This document shows, piece after piece, positions 1-17,613 of a DNA stretch of 64,000 nt. The stretch is from contig JAMPIT010000550.1 in the NCBI GenBank assembly GCA_026261815.1, positions 992,001-1,056,000 on the forward strand, read 5' to 3'. The notes beneath the pieces were generated by a model that was not told the origin of the DNA, searched no databases, and saw only the letters and a list, made by a program, of their open reading frames with translations. Position numbers and translations under genes: made by a program. How positions within the stretch are numbered: the first letter of the stretch is position 1; the number at the start of each line of letters is the position of its first letter. This DNA comes from Monarcha castaneiventris obscurior (lineage: Eukaryota; Chordata; Aves; Passeriformes; Monarchidae).

Positions 1-2
1 AT

Positions 3-8
3 TTTATT
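3..8 (-). terminator. Possible polyadenylation signal of ARL13A
   Basis: AATAAA on the minus strand about 225 bases after the ARL13A stop codon. The cleavage site would fall outside the window, so the 3' end is cut off. Confidence 0.4.
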
Positions 9-231
9 CTTGATTTTCTTCTTTTTCTTCTTTTTCATGCCCTGTGCTGGATGGAGAAATAAAAAAATTCAGGCACCACACCTGAGCAAGGATGCCTTTG
101 TCCCCAAGCCAGCTGAGAGGACTGCTGGAGGCAGGTTTGCAGTCCTCCATCGCTTCCATGCATCATCCCATGTGGAGATGCTCAGATGTCTCTCCTCTTC
201 CCCTTTGGACTTCTGTGACCGGGCTCTGCAC

Positions 232-3143
232 TCAGCTGATCTGCAAGCAAAGCTGACGGAGGTGGCAGGGACCTGTGGTCCAGCATTTCGCCACGTTGCC
301 AGGCCTGGCAACCTCCCTGCAAGGAGTTCCTGACATGCTGGCAGCCCCCCACAGTCCCCTCTCACCTGGGTGGGGGGTGGCCATGCCGGTGGGTTCGGGC
401 TCCTCCTGCCCGACCCTGTTGGGGAGCAGCAGCCCCCCGGCAGCCCCTGCACGGCTGTCGCCCCCTACTCCCGGTGCCTCTGGCTCTTCAGCTGGGCTTG
501 GCTGCCCCAAGCCCTTCTTCTTCACCTTCCTCTTCCTCCTCCTGGGGCCCTTATTGCTTTCCTCCTGAGCGGGGAAAGGAGGATGAGGAGAGGGTGGCAG
601 AGCCCCTCTTCCACCCGTCCCATCCCGGGGTGTCACCCACTCACTCACCAGGGGCAGGAGGCGGCAGACGGGGCGCACTGCCCGGTGCTCCCCGTTCCTC
701 CCCGCGCCCTCTTCCCCGGGGGGCGGCCGGTCCCTGGGGGAGAGAGCCCGGCGAGGGTGAGGTCGAGAGCTGCGGGGGGAGGATGGGGACGGGGACAGGC
801 GCCCACGGAGCCCCGCACCCACCTGCGGGCGGGCGGACGGGCTCGGGCGGCCCTCGGGGCGGGAGGTACCGGGGCGGCGGCCGGCGGGGCCGGGGCGGCG
901 GCGGCGGCAGCCCGGAGGAGCCAGCGCAGCCCCTGCAGGGTGGCCCGGGCCGGGCCGGCGGGGGGGACCCGCTTGGCGACACAGGGCTCCTGCGGGCAGG
1001 CGGGGATCAGCGCGGGGAGCAGCCCCGCGGGCACCGGGAGCGGGGAGCCAGGAGCGGAGCCAGCCCCGCACTCACGATGCGGCAGGGCGAGCGGTTCTCG
1101 TTGACCAGCCGCTCCAGGCACAGCCGCTCGATCAGCTCGCAGGGCAGCAGCGCGGCAGCCGCGTCTTGCTTGTTGGCCAGCCTGGGGCAGGGGAAGAGCG
1201 GCCGTCACCGTCAGCGCGGCCCGGTGCCTCGCTGTGCCGCGGCGGGGAGGCTGTGCGCTGTCTCCCGGTCCGGCTGCGATTAGGTGAAGCACTGCCCCTA
1301 GCCCATAGCTGGCACTGGAGCTCCTCTCCACGGATGCTCCGATCTCCCAAGCACTGCTGGGGTCCTCATGTGCCAGCACTCCCCGACAGCTCCCTGGGCA
1401 GCACATCCCCGCCGCAGCCCACAACCCCAGCAACAGGTTCCTACTCCGCCCCTCGCCCTTTCCCTCGCAGGTTGCATCCCATCGATCCAGTCTTACAGCA
1501 AGAGGGGCTTCCCGGAGACATCGGGATGGCTCAGGACGCGGCTCAGGACCTTGCGGGCCTCGTCCATCCGCGCCAGGTCACCGGAGTCCAGGACGAAGAG
1601 GAGCCCGTGCGCCTCGCTGTAGTGGCTGCGCCAGGCGCTGCGGGAGCGCTGGCCCCCGGGCAGGTCCACCAGCGTCACCTCGAACCTGTCCACCCGCAGG
1701 CGGGTCTGGCCAGGCTGCGCATCGGGCAGCGCCTCGCCGGCCAGCGCTGCGGGTGTGGGGAGGGCAGAGAGCTGGCCCGGAGCCCAGGGGCATCCCTGTG
1801 CCGTGTGCCCCTCCCGCCCCAGCCACATCCCCGCTCCCACTTCCAGGGCTGCCTGGGACACGGCCGGTGCCCTGCACGCTTCCCCAGAACAGCGGCTGTA
1901 GTTCAGGGGTCTTGGTCCTTCGAAGCTTGGGCACTTGGTTGCAAAGGACCATAAAGTTGCTGCCTCACCTGAGGCAGGCTCTGGGGTTGTGCTGCTCCTC
2001 ACCTCTCTCTATGTCCGTGATGACAGAGGTTTTCCCTGCGTTGTCCAGCCCCATGACAAGGAGGGTCACCTTCCTGGGGAGCAACAACAGCAGGTGAGCA
2101 TCCCAGAAAAAGGCTCCCTGGGGAGCAGTGACCACTGCTGGCCCCCAGGCAAAGGACCCTGCCCGTGGCAGCTACATTTCAGCCAGGGGAGAGGCAGGAT
2201 GGTGACACAGATTCTATCTGAGCTAGGGGCAAGTACAGAGACAATCCCTGGTGCCTGGGAGAGGGTGAGGACAGGCAAAAGTGCCCGGAGCTACCCCAGC
2301 ACCATGGGACGGCCACACTGCAGAGCCTTCAAAGTGCTTCCTATGGCAAGGATTTATTCTCATATCATACAGGATTAAGCAATTATATGTACAGGCCCAC
2401 ACGATTCTTCCTCATATGCAGTCAATGATTACACCTTCCTTGGCAGCAAGTTTTGAGCATACACAGGTAGGGGAAGGTAGCAAGGACGATTTTATGGGCT
2501 TCTGCCTGGACTCAGGTGTTTTTCCTGTTGCTAAACAGTCCTGTCCAGTCTCCAGCAACATGGTCCACCAGAGCCACACAGACAACATTTTCTCTACCAC
2601 TGACAAGCCGCTGTAGTTACTTGCAGTATCATTTTCTTCCTTAAACATACAGACCAGGCTGCATGGCAGCAGAGGTGGCACAGCTGCACCTCCAGCATTA
2701 CAGCAGGTAAGGTGTCCTCTCTGGAGGGAGAGCACCATAAACCTCCTTGCAGTGCTGTCGCAGAGAAATTAACCTGGGTGTCTTCACACATGCAAACAAG
2801 GCAGGTGTTTCAGTGAGTCCTCCCCAGCTTTCTTGGGGAGCTGGTGACTCTGCAGAGCTGGAATCCCACTGGAACCATTCCCTGCATCTGCATCCTGCCC
2901 AGCCTGATCCCCTGCCTGCCAGCTCCTGCCTGTTGGGGGGCAGCGAGGACACGCTGTGCCTTGCTCAGCAGTTTGGGGCCAGTTCCTGCAGTGGGCACCT
3001 GTCTCACCCTGCCCTCACCACTCATAAACACACGGGTAAATATTGTCATCCCCAAGAGCCCCGCGAGTGGGCACAGAGACCTACCTGACAGGCTCCTGTA
3101 TGGCCTGAAGCCACGACCAGCAGTGGGAGAAGAGGTGGAACAT
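232..3143 (-). CDS. ARL13A: ARL13A, ADP-ribosylation factor-like GTPase 13A
   Basis: ARF-like GTPase, paralogue of the ciliary ARL13B. Exons read on the minus strand: 3085-3143, 2003-2073, 1497-1746, 1076-1181, 823-989, 649-733, 232-564, giving about 356 residues; all junctions keep phase. The start at 3143 opens [13 protein letters not shown], like the ARL13 N-terminus with its lipidated cysteine region. The P-loop GLDNAGKT is at residues 28-35 and NKQD at 130-133. [12 protein letters not shown] and GLRWLL match ARL13A better than ARL13B. Switch I has Asp52 where ARL13B has Thr, and switch II reads DLPGG (71-75) with no catalytic Gln. The C-terminus holds an Ala-rich run, a basic [10 protein letters not shown] segment and a low-complexity tail. 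Exon 5 could also end at a weaker donor (870), but only the 823 donor keeps the last exons open. The last exon is the least certain part. Confidence 0.82.
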
Positions 3144-6100
3144 GGTCTGCAGCCCCGTGCAGAGGGGTGGCCTCTCTCTGGCACCTACGAAATGAGCAGC
3201 CCAGCGTGTGCCTGTGCTTCATCCTCCAGCCTGGGCTCTCTCTTCATCCTGGGGTGTCCTGTCCCACGGCACAGCACGGCTGCCTCTGGTCTGGTGTGCA
3301 CAAGCCAAGCCTGGAAACAAAATCCGTCCTTCTGGGCAATGCCCCATGGGCATGGACCTGCCGGCCAGAGCCTGCTCTCACAGCCCCTCACATCACAGGA
3401 GTGCCAGTCAGTCTCTCACCTGCTCATCCCCACTGCACAGCCTCTGCTCACATGCCCTTTGCGTAGCAGCTGCTTAAATCTAATCTGGATTTAAATTACT
3501 TACTCCTGCAGGCTCCTTAATCCTGGTGGGTCGGCCCGGGCCAGTGGCTGCTGGGACACGGCGTGTCGTGGGACTGCCTGCCATGCTGGGTGACACGGCG
3601 CTGCCTCATCCACCCCGCTGCAGCCTCGTGGTGCTGGCAGCCTGGCAGCCTTGCATCTCCATCCCTGGCGTGAATGGCTCGTGGTGGGGACACTGCCTGA
3701 CAGCCCACGTGGGCCGAGTTAGTGGCTCCTCTGAGGAACGGCGCCTCTGGCTTCTTGCTGCCTGATCCCTGAGGGGATGTTTCACCGCAGCCCCTGCAAG
3801 GAGCATCCCCTTCATGGTGTGCACAGCTCTGCTGCTCACCCAGGGTCCCCTCTGAGCCGGGCTGGGGGACATCACTGCTCACTGCTTGTGTTTTGTGCCC
3901 TAACATGGCACTGCCTGAGCGGCAGGAGGTCCTGTGCTGCTCCGGGTAGAAACGGCAGCCAGCCCCAGCAGGAGTCTGGCTGGGAGCAGGGAAGTGGTGG
4001 AGACCCTCAGACCACAGGGCAGGGAGTGGAGGAAAAAAAGCCCCAGCTCCTCGATCTTCAGCTCTGAAGCTCTTATCTTGCTTCTCAGGTTTCCTGCTTC
4101 TTTTCCCAGCCAGAGCTGCCCTCCCTGGCTTGCTGCCACTGATGTGTGTGGAGGAGAAGTCACACAGTGATGTCTGAGCTGGGTGGGGGAAGTGGGGTCC
4201 AGAGGGACACAGACGTGAGATCCTTCAAAGGCCACACCCGGGAGCAAGCAGGGAGCCTGCTGCTCACCTCAGTCCGTGCTAAACCACCCAGCACCAGCAG
4301 CACCAGCAACACTGCCTCGATGAGCTGAGCACCAGCCATGAGCCAAAGATGCTGAGATACTGCCCTGGCCCCAGGGGTGCGAGCCCAGGATGGGCATGGC
4401 CCCACGCCCTTCTCCAGCCCCACACCCTTCTCTCCAGCCCCACACACTGTTGGGAAGCTCAGCACCCATCCTGGGCAAGGGAGCTGCCCCAGATCTGTGC
4501 CATGGGCAGGGAGCCATGCATAGTTAATGGTTGATGAAGTTTCTGTTCTGATATCACAGCCACATGCCATATTTGGGGTGACTGATCACCCCTGTGCTGC
4601 TGATGGCGGGGCAGTGGCCGCACCTCCCTGTCCACAGCCTGATGGCCTTTCCTCATTTGTGCCAGCAGCCTGCTGGGAGCAGTGGCAGTGGCAGGCTTAC
4701 ACACAGCATGGGGCTGGGATGCTTTTTGCAGAATCAGCTGTGTGAGGGCTGAAATGATTTGCTCCAAGTGTCAGCTCTTGCCTCTGTGTTTAGGGGTGGC
4801 CCTGTGAGTGGGCAGTGGACAGGGATGGGAAGGGGCATGGCCACAGGTGCTATAAATAGGAAGGGCCATGTGTCAGGCAGCCCTGGAGGCAGTGGCTCAG
4901 CTTCCTGAGGGGCAGCAGCATCTGATCTCCCTCTGGCACCAATGCATTTCCAGAGATCTCTGAGCACTTGGGGTGCCACTGCTTTTAAAACAAGTGTCCA
5001 AAATCCCTGGTCAGACCGGTGCTGGGGACAGGGAAACCCCCAGGAGCCTGAGGCAACTGCAGGTCATGCCTCCCAATGCACGGACACCAGGATCAACAGC
5101 CAGGAAAACCTCAAAATCCACCCCAAACCTGGTGAAACCCACACGGCTCCAGAGAGGTGACACAAGGGCCAAGCCCACACCGACGTGCGTTCTGCTGGGC
5201 CTGCGCTCAGGTTACGAGTGGGCAGCTGGCCCTCTGCCCACACCACCGGCCAGCCAGAGTGCAGCCGGACACCCTCTGCCAGGGCCACTGGGGCTCCCCA
5301 GGCGGTGCCAGCAGGGACCCGCAGCAGCCATTCTCGTTTCCTTGGTGACTGTTGCCAGGTGAGAAACTCTAAGGCAGAATTTATTATCTTGGCAGATAAA
5401 TGAAGATGTTCCTCACCGGAGCTATAACCAGGCTGTGCCCTCGCACGCTGCTGGGCTGGACCCTCTAGTGCTGCCAGGAGCCCCCGAGGGAGAGCTGTGC
5501 CCAGGGCACTGGGGCTGCCTGGTCCTGGCATCGCTCCCCAGAAGGCAGCACGTGCTTTGGGGCTATTTCTGCCCGCTGGAGTGCCGCAGGAGAGGGGATG
5601 AGGCGAAACCACGGGGACCACGGAGAAGCGCAGATGGCCACGGGCTGGCGGCCTGCCCTGCCTTGGCTTCACTAGACCCCGTGAGTACGTGCCCCAGCCA
5701 GCATCGGGCACACTGGGAACCCCACCTGGCACCCCTGGGGCAGGCAGCAGAGTGGGGGGGACAGTCGGGGAGCTTGGATGTGGGGAATGATGGTTCGCAA
5801 GGGAACACAGTGGGCAGAGCTATAGGGGTTGCCTGCAGCCTTGAGAGCCCTGAGCTGAGGTGACACCGAAGCCAAGGTGATGGCAAAGACCAAAAAGTCC
5901 TGGCAGAAGTATTAGCAAGCTGTTCTGCTTTTCTTGGAACCTCATTGACTCTGCCCGAAAAGGGAACTGTGGTGGGCAAGGACACACGCAGGCTTTGAGG
6001 AGAGACTCTTGTCTCTATTTAATGTGTCATAGGACAGTACACTGAGGGGGCAGATATGCAGACAGCCGCATTGTCCCTTTAAATCCCAGCACAGCGCTGG

Positions 6101-8169
6101 TGGCTAACGATAACCCCGGATCACACCAGCTCCCAAATCCCAAGAGCTAATTACAGGCAAACGCCCCGCAGCCAGGCTGGGAACACAGGATATTTACAGC
6201 CTGTGACACGGAGACCTGCTGGTGAGGAATTGGGGCACCGCAGAGGCTTGCTGGCATGGCACCGGGGAGGGGATGGTTTGCACCGCACTGCCATGAACCA
6301 TTGTGGGCAACCATTCCCCAAGCTCTCTTGGGTAAGGGAGATTGTTCTTCCAGAGTGTTCTTTGCTCCCCCACACCGGCACCATCACCCTACGTTGGGTG
6401 CAGAAGCAGGCAGGAAGCATGCAGGGAGCTGTTTGCTTTTCACCCAGCTCTGGCAGCGTGCTTCCCAGCCAAAGCATACACAAATTTCTAGGAGAGGCTT
6501 GGATCCGAGTGCTCTGTTTGCTCTGCTCCCTGCTGCAAGACAAGCTGCCACCTTGGTCCTTGCACCATGCACACGGCTCTGGGAAGCCCCTGCGGTGGCT
6601 ACCAGCCCTATCCAGGCTCCTACAGCAGCTTTGGTGAGAGCATTGTGGTGCTCCTGCTGCTTTCCTGCATGGGAGATAGGAGAGTATGAACTATTCCTCC
6701 CTCCTGCCAGGATGCCCAGGGCACACGCAGGCACAGCCTGGCTGGGTTAGCACTCTGTATACTCTTACAGCAGGTGGGGCCGGGGGAATCAGTTAATTGA
6801 AGGTAATTTTAACCCTTCCTGCCTGGTTTAGTGTTACAGCATCACCTGCTGCCTGTGCTGGGACTGTAGCCAAGGGGGCAGGACTTCAAAATGTGTAATT
6901 ATTGCAAAGACCTCTAAATGCACCCAAAGGTAACTCTGCTTTCTTGTTAAAGAATTGCGGCCATGAGGCAGTACTGACATGGCCTGTGCTTTGCCTGCGA
7001 GCATCCTGGCTCTGGCAGCACTGAGCCCCATGCCCAGATCCCAGTGGGCTCAGCACAGCCTCCGGTGAGATTTAGAGGGATGAGGTCCTCAGCACAGATA
7101 CCAGATTCTCTCTCAGCAGGCTCAGAGTGAAGCTGGATGAGGAATTGGAGCAGTAAAAGCAGTCGCATGATGAAGCAAATGGAATAAATATTTCCCCAAC
7201 CAGAAACTATTCCACAGACTGCTGGGGCAGGAAAAAATACAGCTGAGTTACTGTGAAAGCAATGCAACATCCAAACAGTTTAGGCTGTGGAAACCAGTCA
7301 TTTGCAAAGCTATTTCCAAACTAAGTAAAAAATTCCCAGCTCACAGATTCCTGGGAACCTTCCAGCCCTGCCGGTAGGGCAGCGTGGCTGCACTGAGGGA
7401 ACACGGCTCTGTCCCCTTCTCACATACCCGTGAAGCCGGGGACACTTTGTGATTTCCACCTCATCCAGGACATGCTTATCAACACATCCCCACTGCCGCT
7501 GCGTGTGGCACCAGCTGAATGTTAAATCCCCAGCACAGATGTGCTCCTGAGGAGGTTTCAGCTCTGAAGTCAGGGAGCTTGGCCATCCCCACACCCCGAG
7601 CAGCTGCCTCCACCTCTGTGTGCAGGGCTATATTTGGGAAGGCGGCAGCGTGCTCTCGGCATGTCCCAGCGAGCACCCTGGGAGCGGCGTCTGCTCTGGG
7701 TCCTAGAGAGGAGAGCTTGGGGAGCAGGCTGGCAGCTCTCCCCACCTGGGCTCTTTAAGGGGCTGGCTCAGAGCTCCCTGGCTTTTCCAAACAGTTTTGT
7801 CTTCTCCTTTTACAGGAGCTGAGCCGGCAGGCAGGCAGGCAGGCATGTGTAAAGCAGGCAGGGTTATTTTGAGAGCGAGAGCCGGTGAGGAAGCTTGCTC
7901 CCACCCCACGCACAGCCCGGTGGTGTGGCACATCCAAGGGGCTGGGAAAGCTGCACAGCAAACCCTGCGGTTTCACACAGTGGGCGGCCACTGCCCGTTG
8001 TGCAACCTGTGTTGTGTGAACACTGGGTTTAAAAAAGACATAAAGAAGGCCGGGATTAAGAAATTAATGAAGTTGGGATGCTCTCCAGGGCAGGGCAGGC
8101 ACTTGTGGAGACAGGAAAATTGACATCCGCACGTGGTAGTGAGACTCCAGCTGGTGCCTTGGGCATCCC

Positions 8170-8235
8170 CAATGATCCTCGTGGGTCCCTACCTGCTCAG
8201 GAGATTCTGTGATTCTGTGGGTCTGTGATTCCATG
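8170..8235 (+). mobile_element. CR1 LINE, 3'-terminal remnant
   Basis: Sequence of the type ATGATCCTCGTGGGTCCCT leads into ATTCTGTG octamer repeats, the hallmark 3' end of avian and reptilian CR1 elements. Only the last ~65 bases remain. Confidence 0.6.
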
Positions 8236-10914
8236 TCACTTCACATCCACCAGCCCCGGGGCTGTTCTGCTCCTGGCAGGTTCCAGAGTGAAGGCCAGTC
8301 AGCAGCCACCAGCTCTGCTGGTGCAGGATGCAGTCGCTGCAGAGTGGGCACCCCTGGGTAGGATGTCCCCAGCGCCTGGACCGTCCGTGCTGGCCTGTGG
8401 CAGCTCTGGTTCGGGCAGTGGTGTCCCAGGGCGTCTGCGCAGCCCCAGCTGTGCTGGGCTCACAGGCAGAGGTGCAGGCGCTGAGTTGGCAGGGACAGGG
8501 AGCGGCAGGGCAGTGGGACAGGAGCTCTGGCTGGTGCTATCTGTGACCCACATCACTTTTATGGTCTGTCTGCCGTTTACAGCACTGAGCTGGGAACAGG
8601 TGGGGTCAGGCTGTAGAGGTGACTCAGCGTGAACAGCTCGCTGCCTCTCCGTGCTTGGGACAGAAAATGGGTTAATAACTGGTGTGGAAAATGCTGTGAG
8701 GCTTTGTCTCTCCATTCCTCTTGACGGCTACTGGGGCTTATGGATACAGGACTGGAATTCTTGCTTGCTTAAACAATTGCTCTTAAGTATTTCATCATGA
8801 AGCAGGGGAAGCTGAAATTAAAAATATGATGAGTCGAAGCCCAGGCATTGCTCAGCCGAGGGCTTGGTGACCTGCCAGACTCCTGGGGAATGCTTTTAAT
8901 TTGGATAAGTGGAAGTTGCATAAATGGTACAAACGGCACGCTGCTCTTGCTGCTCACACAGAGCCGTGGGTGCTGTTGGCAGTGCCACCTGATGTGTTGT
9001 CGCTGGCTGAGCACCCAGCCAGGCACAGCTGCTCCCGTGCACAGCTCCCCCCCTGGCTGGCCGCGGTCACCAGTCGGCTGGCAGCAGGCTCCTCTGCATG
9101 GACACTGCTCCCTTCACCCTCTGCCCTGCCAGAGTTTTTTTTGGAGAGGCTGTTTTCCAAAAACAGCTTGAAAATATGTAACTATCATACCAGAGCTGAG
9201 TGGTCACACGTAGATCTCCTGTCCCCGCCAGTCAGGCCAGTCCCCATGAGCTCATGGGGTTTGTGGTTTCCCAAAGCAGCTGCTCAGCCTTGGAAGGAAA
9301 AGCTCTGAGCAGCTGCGGGGACAGGGATTGCTTCTGTGTGGGAGCTGTTGCTGGGGGAGATACGGCCTCCAAAGTCTCAGGCAGTTTTATTCTCAGCCCT
9401 GCTGCTGAAAAGCCCAATAGCCCTGGTAATGCTTCCAGACTGGTGAAATGGGGAAAACTCTTGTGTGTGTGGTTCGGGAAGTTTTGTGCTCTTGGCTTGC
9501 ATGGGGCAGTGTCTCCTTCACTAATGTGGGCACCTCCTTGTGAGCTGGCCTAGCTGCTCAGGGATGAGCACTGAGAGCCTTTTAAAAGTTGCCTAAAAAT
9601 TCCTGGCCTGCCTAAACTGGGGAAAATGGACCGATGTCAAACACCCTTTGCCTTCCACATCTGTCCCAGCCAGCCAGCGCGTGCCCAGGCTGGACTCAGT
9701 GATCTGGCAGGCAGTGGGTGTTCAGGCAGGACTAGCACTGTGCATCCCACCTGTGCTCACAGCAGCACTCGTGGGGAAAGGTGGGCAGGGCTGGTGCTGC
9801 AGGCAGCTGGGTAGAGCAGGGACCCCATGGCCATGGAGGAGGGGAGCAGCCCAGACAGCCTGGTGCTCCCACCACTGTACGGGTGAGCAAGGTGGGACAC
9901 ACAGGAGGGATGTGGGGCTCAGCCGTGGGAGGTTTGGCTCTGTCAGCAAGTCCACGTATCCCATTATCTTGAGGGTGTGTCCTTGAAGGTGACGGGAAAA
10001 GCACTCTTGCTCAGCTGCAGCACAAGGTCACACCTGGAAGCACGAATATCCAAGATACAGGAGCTACATCTCTCGTGTAACATAGCTCCCAAATCTTGAC
10101 ACACACACCAGGTGCTCAGCGGGCTTGAAGGGGTGTCCCTGACACAGCTCGTCTTGCAAGATACCAAAATGCTGCCTGCCTTGACAACGCCCTCCCTCCC
10201 ACATGCTGCCCCATCGAGCGCACGGCCATGTGGTGCCCTGGCCCAGCTCCATTTCTGGGTCTGGAGCTGGGGTCACGCCCGGATCTGAGGCGGTGGTGGG
10301 TGCAGGCAACTCTCAGGCAAGGCTGGCACCCACAGTGGCATCATTCCTGCCCCACAGTGGGACTCCAGGGTCCCCAGGGCTACCTGACAATTCTCCCCTG
10401 CAGGGACCCTCCATGCGTTGCTGCACCTTGGGGTGTTGGTAACTGCCAGGACTTGATCAGGGCTGGACTCGACAGGGGGGTCCTGGGCAGGGCTCCAAAG
10501 GCTCCCGGGCACACACAGGGTGTGGCATGGGATTGTCAGCACTGGGGAGCGGGAGTCCCGAGGTGGGTGCTGCGGGGGGTGCTGGGGTGAGCGCCCTGGC
10601 CATGCTGGGGGTGTCCGGGGGTGGGCGGTTCCCTGCAGAGATGGGGGGTCCTCGGTGGAAGATCCTGGTCTAAGACAGGGATGTTGGGGCAGAGGTGCAA
10701 ATGGGGCTGTCCTGGGGCAGGGACTTCCACACTGGTGGGGACCAGGGCACGGTAGCCAGGGGGATCCCGGCGCAGGAGGGCGGCGGCCAGGGCAGGGCTG
10801 GGGTGCCAGGAGCCGGGGCCCCGGGCCGGAGGATGCGGACCCGGTGGGGATGCCCGGCCGGTGGGCCCCGGGCTGGGGGGTCGGGGCGCGTCGGGGCGGT
10901 GCCGGAGCGGTGCC

Positions 10915-11045
10915 GGGGCCGCGGGGCTCGGTGGGGCCGGTGCGGGGCCGGTGCGGGGCTCGGCGGGGCCGGTGTGCGGCTCGGCGGGGGCGGTGCGGAG
11001 CTCGGCGGGGCCGGTGCGGGGCCGGTGCGGGGCCGGCCGTCGGGG
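10915..11045. repeat. GC-rich tandem repeat in XKRX promoter
   Basis: Repeated CGGTGCGGGGC and CTCGGCGGGGC units of variable length, 130-260 bases upstream of the XKRX start codon. Confidence 0.6.
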
Positions 11046-11176
11046 CTCGGAGCGGCGGGGGAGCCGCGCCCCGCCCCGTCCCGCCCCGCAGCGCGGCTCC
11101 TCTCTCCGCTGCAGCCCGGGATGGCGCCGCGCCGGGGCTGAGCGCCCGGGCCGGGCCGGGCCGGGCCGGGGCCGCC

Positions 11177-15960
<4,784 letters not shown>

Positions 15961-16144
15961 GCACGTTGCTCCTCCAGCCAGCTGTGGATGTGGGGATGGG
16001 CAGCACTGGGCTGCACCAGCAGCCAGAGGGTGCTTGTGGCACAGGCCAAGCGCTGCCTGGTCCTGCGGTGGCAGCAGGTCCCAGTGCATCCCCACAGTGG
16101 CAGGGGGACAGGAGTGTGCTTGCCTGCCCAGGACCACCCATGTG

Positions 16145-16392
16145 AACATGAAGGAGGGTTGATTTGGATTAGACATAAGGAAGAAGTTTTTTACAATGAC
16201 GGTGGTGAGGCACTGGCACAGGTTGCCCGGAGAGATGGTGGATGTCCCATCCCTGAAGACATTCAAAGCCCCAGGTTGGATGGGGCTCTGAGCAACCTGG
16301 CCTAGTTGAAGATGTCCCTGCCCATCTCTGGAGTTGGACTAGATGGTCTTTAGCGGTCCCTTCCAACCCAAACTATTCTACGATTCTAGGAC
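16145..16392 (+). mobile_element. CR1 LINE 3' end in the XKRX 3' untranslated region
   Basis: Well-preserved CR1 3' end: GATTTGGATTAGACATAAGG, GGCACAGGTTGCCCGGAGAG, a GTTGGACTAGATGGTCTTTA box and the terminal ATTCTACGATTCT octamers. It starts about 190 bases after the XKRX stop codon and lies before the likely polyadenylation site, so it is probably transcribed as part of the XKRX mRNA. Confidence 0.9.
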
Positions 16393-16532
16393 TTAGGGGG
16401 TGCCCAAACCACGGGCTGCTGCAAGCTGGCTGCCACGTGGTGGGCAGCCCTGGGGTGCCCCAACACCCCCACCTGCTGCTGGGGTGCACACGGTGACCCG
16501 GGGCCATGGGTGCCACTGGGACTGTTGTAAGC

Positions 16533-16538
16533 AGTAAA
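16533..16538 (+). terminator. Possible variant polyadenylation signal of XKRX
   Basis: AGTAAA, a known weaker variant of AATAAA, followed within 20 bases by GT-rich sequence. No canonical AATAAA is seen between the XKRX stop and the NOX1 start. Confidence 0.4.
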
Positions 16539-16539
16539 G

Positions 16540-17613
16540 AAACTTTGCTGTGGCTGCGCGTCTGGGTGCTGGCAGTGACTCAGGCAGAGGGTGGGGACGG
16601 GGCTGGCACGGGTTCACAGACCTGCTGTCCACGTAACCCTTTCACTCACAGGCGCCGAAATGGGGCTGTGCCAGCGGGAAGTGGGGTTGGGGGGAGCCCC
16701 CGATGGAGCCGATAAGATCCAGGAGCATGGTGGGATGGGGGCTGGCCTCATCCTGCGCTTCCGTCAGCGTGGCGCGGCTGCAGGCCAGGAGAGAGCAGCA
16801 TGCCAGCAAGGAGCAATCCTGTCCAACCTGTTCCTCCAGGCTCAGGGCCCCAGAACTGGCTGCTGTTCCCAGCTGGAGCACTGGACGCCCCAGAGCTCAG
16901 GGCCCTGTAGTGGAGGGCAGGCAGGAGGGCGAGGGTGGCTGGCACAGCAGTGGGGACAGTGATGGGACCCAGGAATCCTGGCCCCAAACCACGAGTGTGA
17001 CATGTCCTCCCCAGCACCCATTTTTGGGGCCAGCTCAGTTTGGGTACTGGACTGAGGATGCTCATCTCCCCTGGGGGGGCCATGGAGGTGCAGCACCACT
17101 GGTGCTCAGTCTTCAGTCACCTGCCCTGGAATGGATGCCCGGGCTGGATCCTGGCACCGGCACAGTGCTGTGACCCCAGGGTGCTTCTCTTCCTTTGGTG
17201 GTTTCTCTGCAAGAGGGGCAGCGGAGGCTGGTGAGGGAGGCCAGGGAAAACAGAGTGGTTGAGCCAGGCACAGGACGGATCCTCCGCAACTTCTTCCCAG
17301 GAAACTCCTACCTTACCAAAAAAGCCCATTTTTGTCCTCAAAAGGTTGCAAACCCCCAAGAGGAGCCGCCAGACACCCCGTGTCACCCAGCCCTGGGGCC
17401 ACAGGGGACCTTTCAGCGAGCGGCACAGGGGGCTCGTTTCGGCCGTGGGGTCAGCCCTGCCTTCCTGGAAGGTGGCCTTTGAAACCACCGGCATTTCCTT
17501 AAAGGCTTCTCCGGGGAAAGTCCCCGCGGCCGTTCCCGCGGCCGGCACTGCCGCACCGCCCGCTGCCTCCATAAAACGCGGGCGCGCAGCGGCGGCCGCG
17601 GGGACGCCGCACC
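16540..17613. other. XKRX to NOX1 intergenic region
   Basis: About 1.1 kb between tandem genes, with no coding signature. The last 120 bases are GC-rich and carry the probable NOX1 core promoter. Confidence 0.55.
17570..17576 (+). promoter_or_regulatory. TATA-like element upstream of NOX1
   Basis: CATAAAA lies 38-44 bases before the NOX1 start codon, in otherwise GC-rich sequence. If used, it would give a leader of only 10-15 bases, so a different start site or an upstream 5' exon remains possible. Confidence 0.35.

Larger units (their letters stand above)
3144..11176. other. Gene-poor interval between ARL13A and XKRX
   Basis: Divergent intergenic region of about 8 kb. I see no exon with a recognisable protein and no structural RNA. 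It holds a CR1 terminal remnant near 8170-8235, a TATAAATA box at 4851-4858 with no recognisable gene behind it, and the XKRX CpG island from about 10740. The rest is unremarkable single-copy-looking sequence; 5' untranslated exons of ARL13A or XKRX could lie here unseen. Confidence 0.6.

Noticed and set aside
58..63. AATAAA on the plus strand at the window start
   Set aside because: Wrong strand for ARL13A and no plus-strand gene precedes it in the window.
4851..4858. TATAAATA box in the ARL13A-XKRX interval
   Set aside because: A good TATA match, but no recognisable exon, CpG island or conserved open frame follows, so it is not listed as a promoter.
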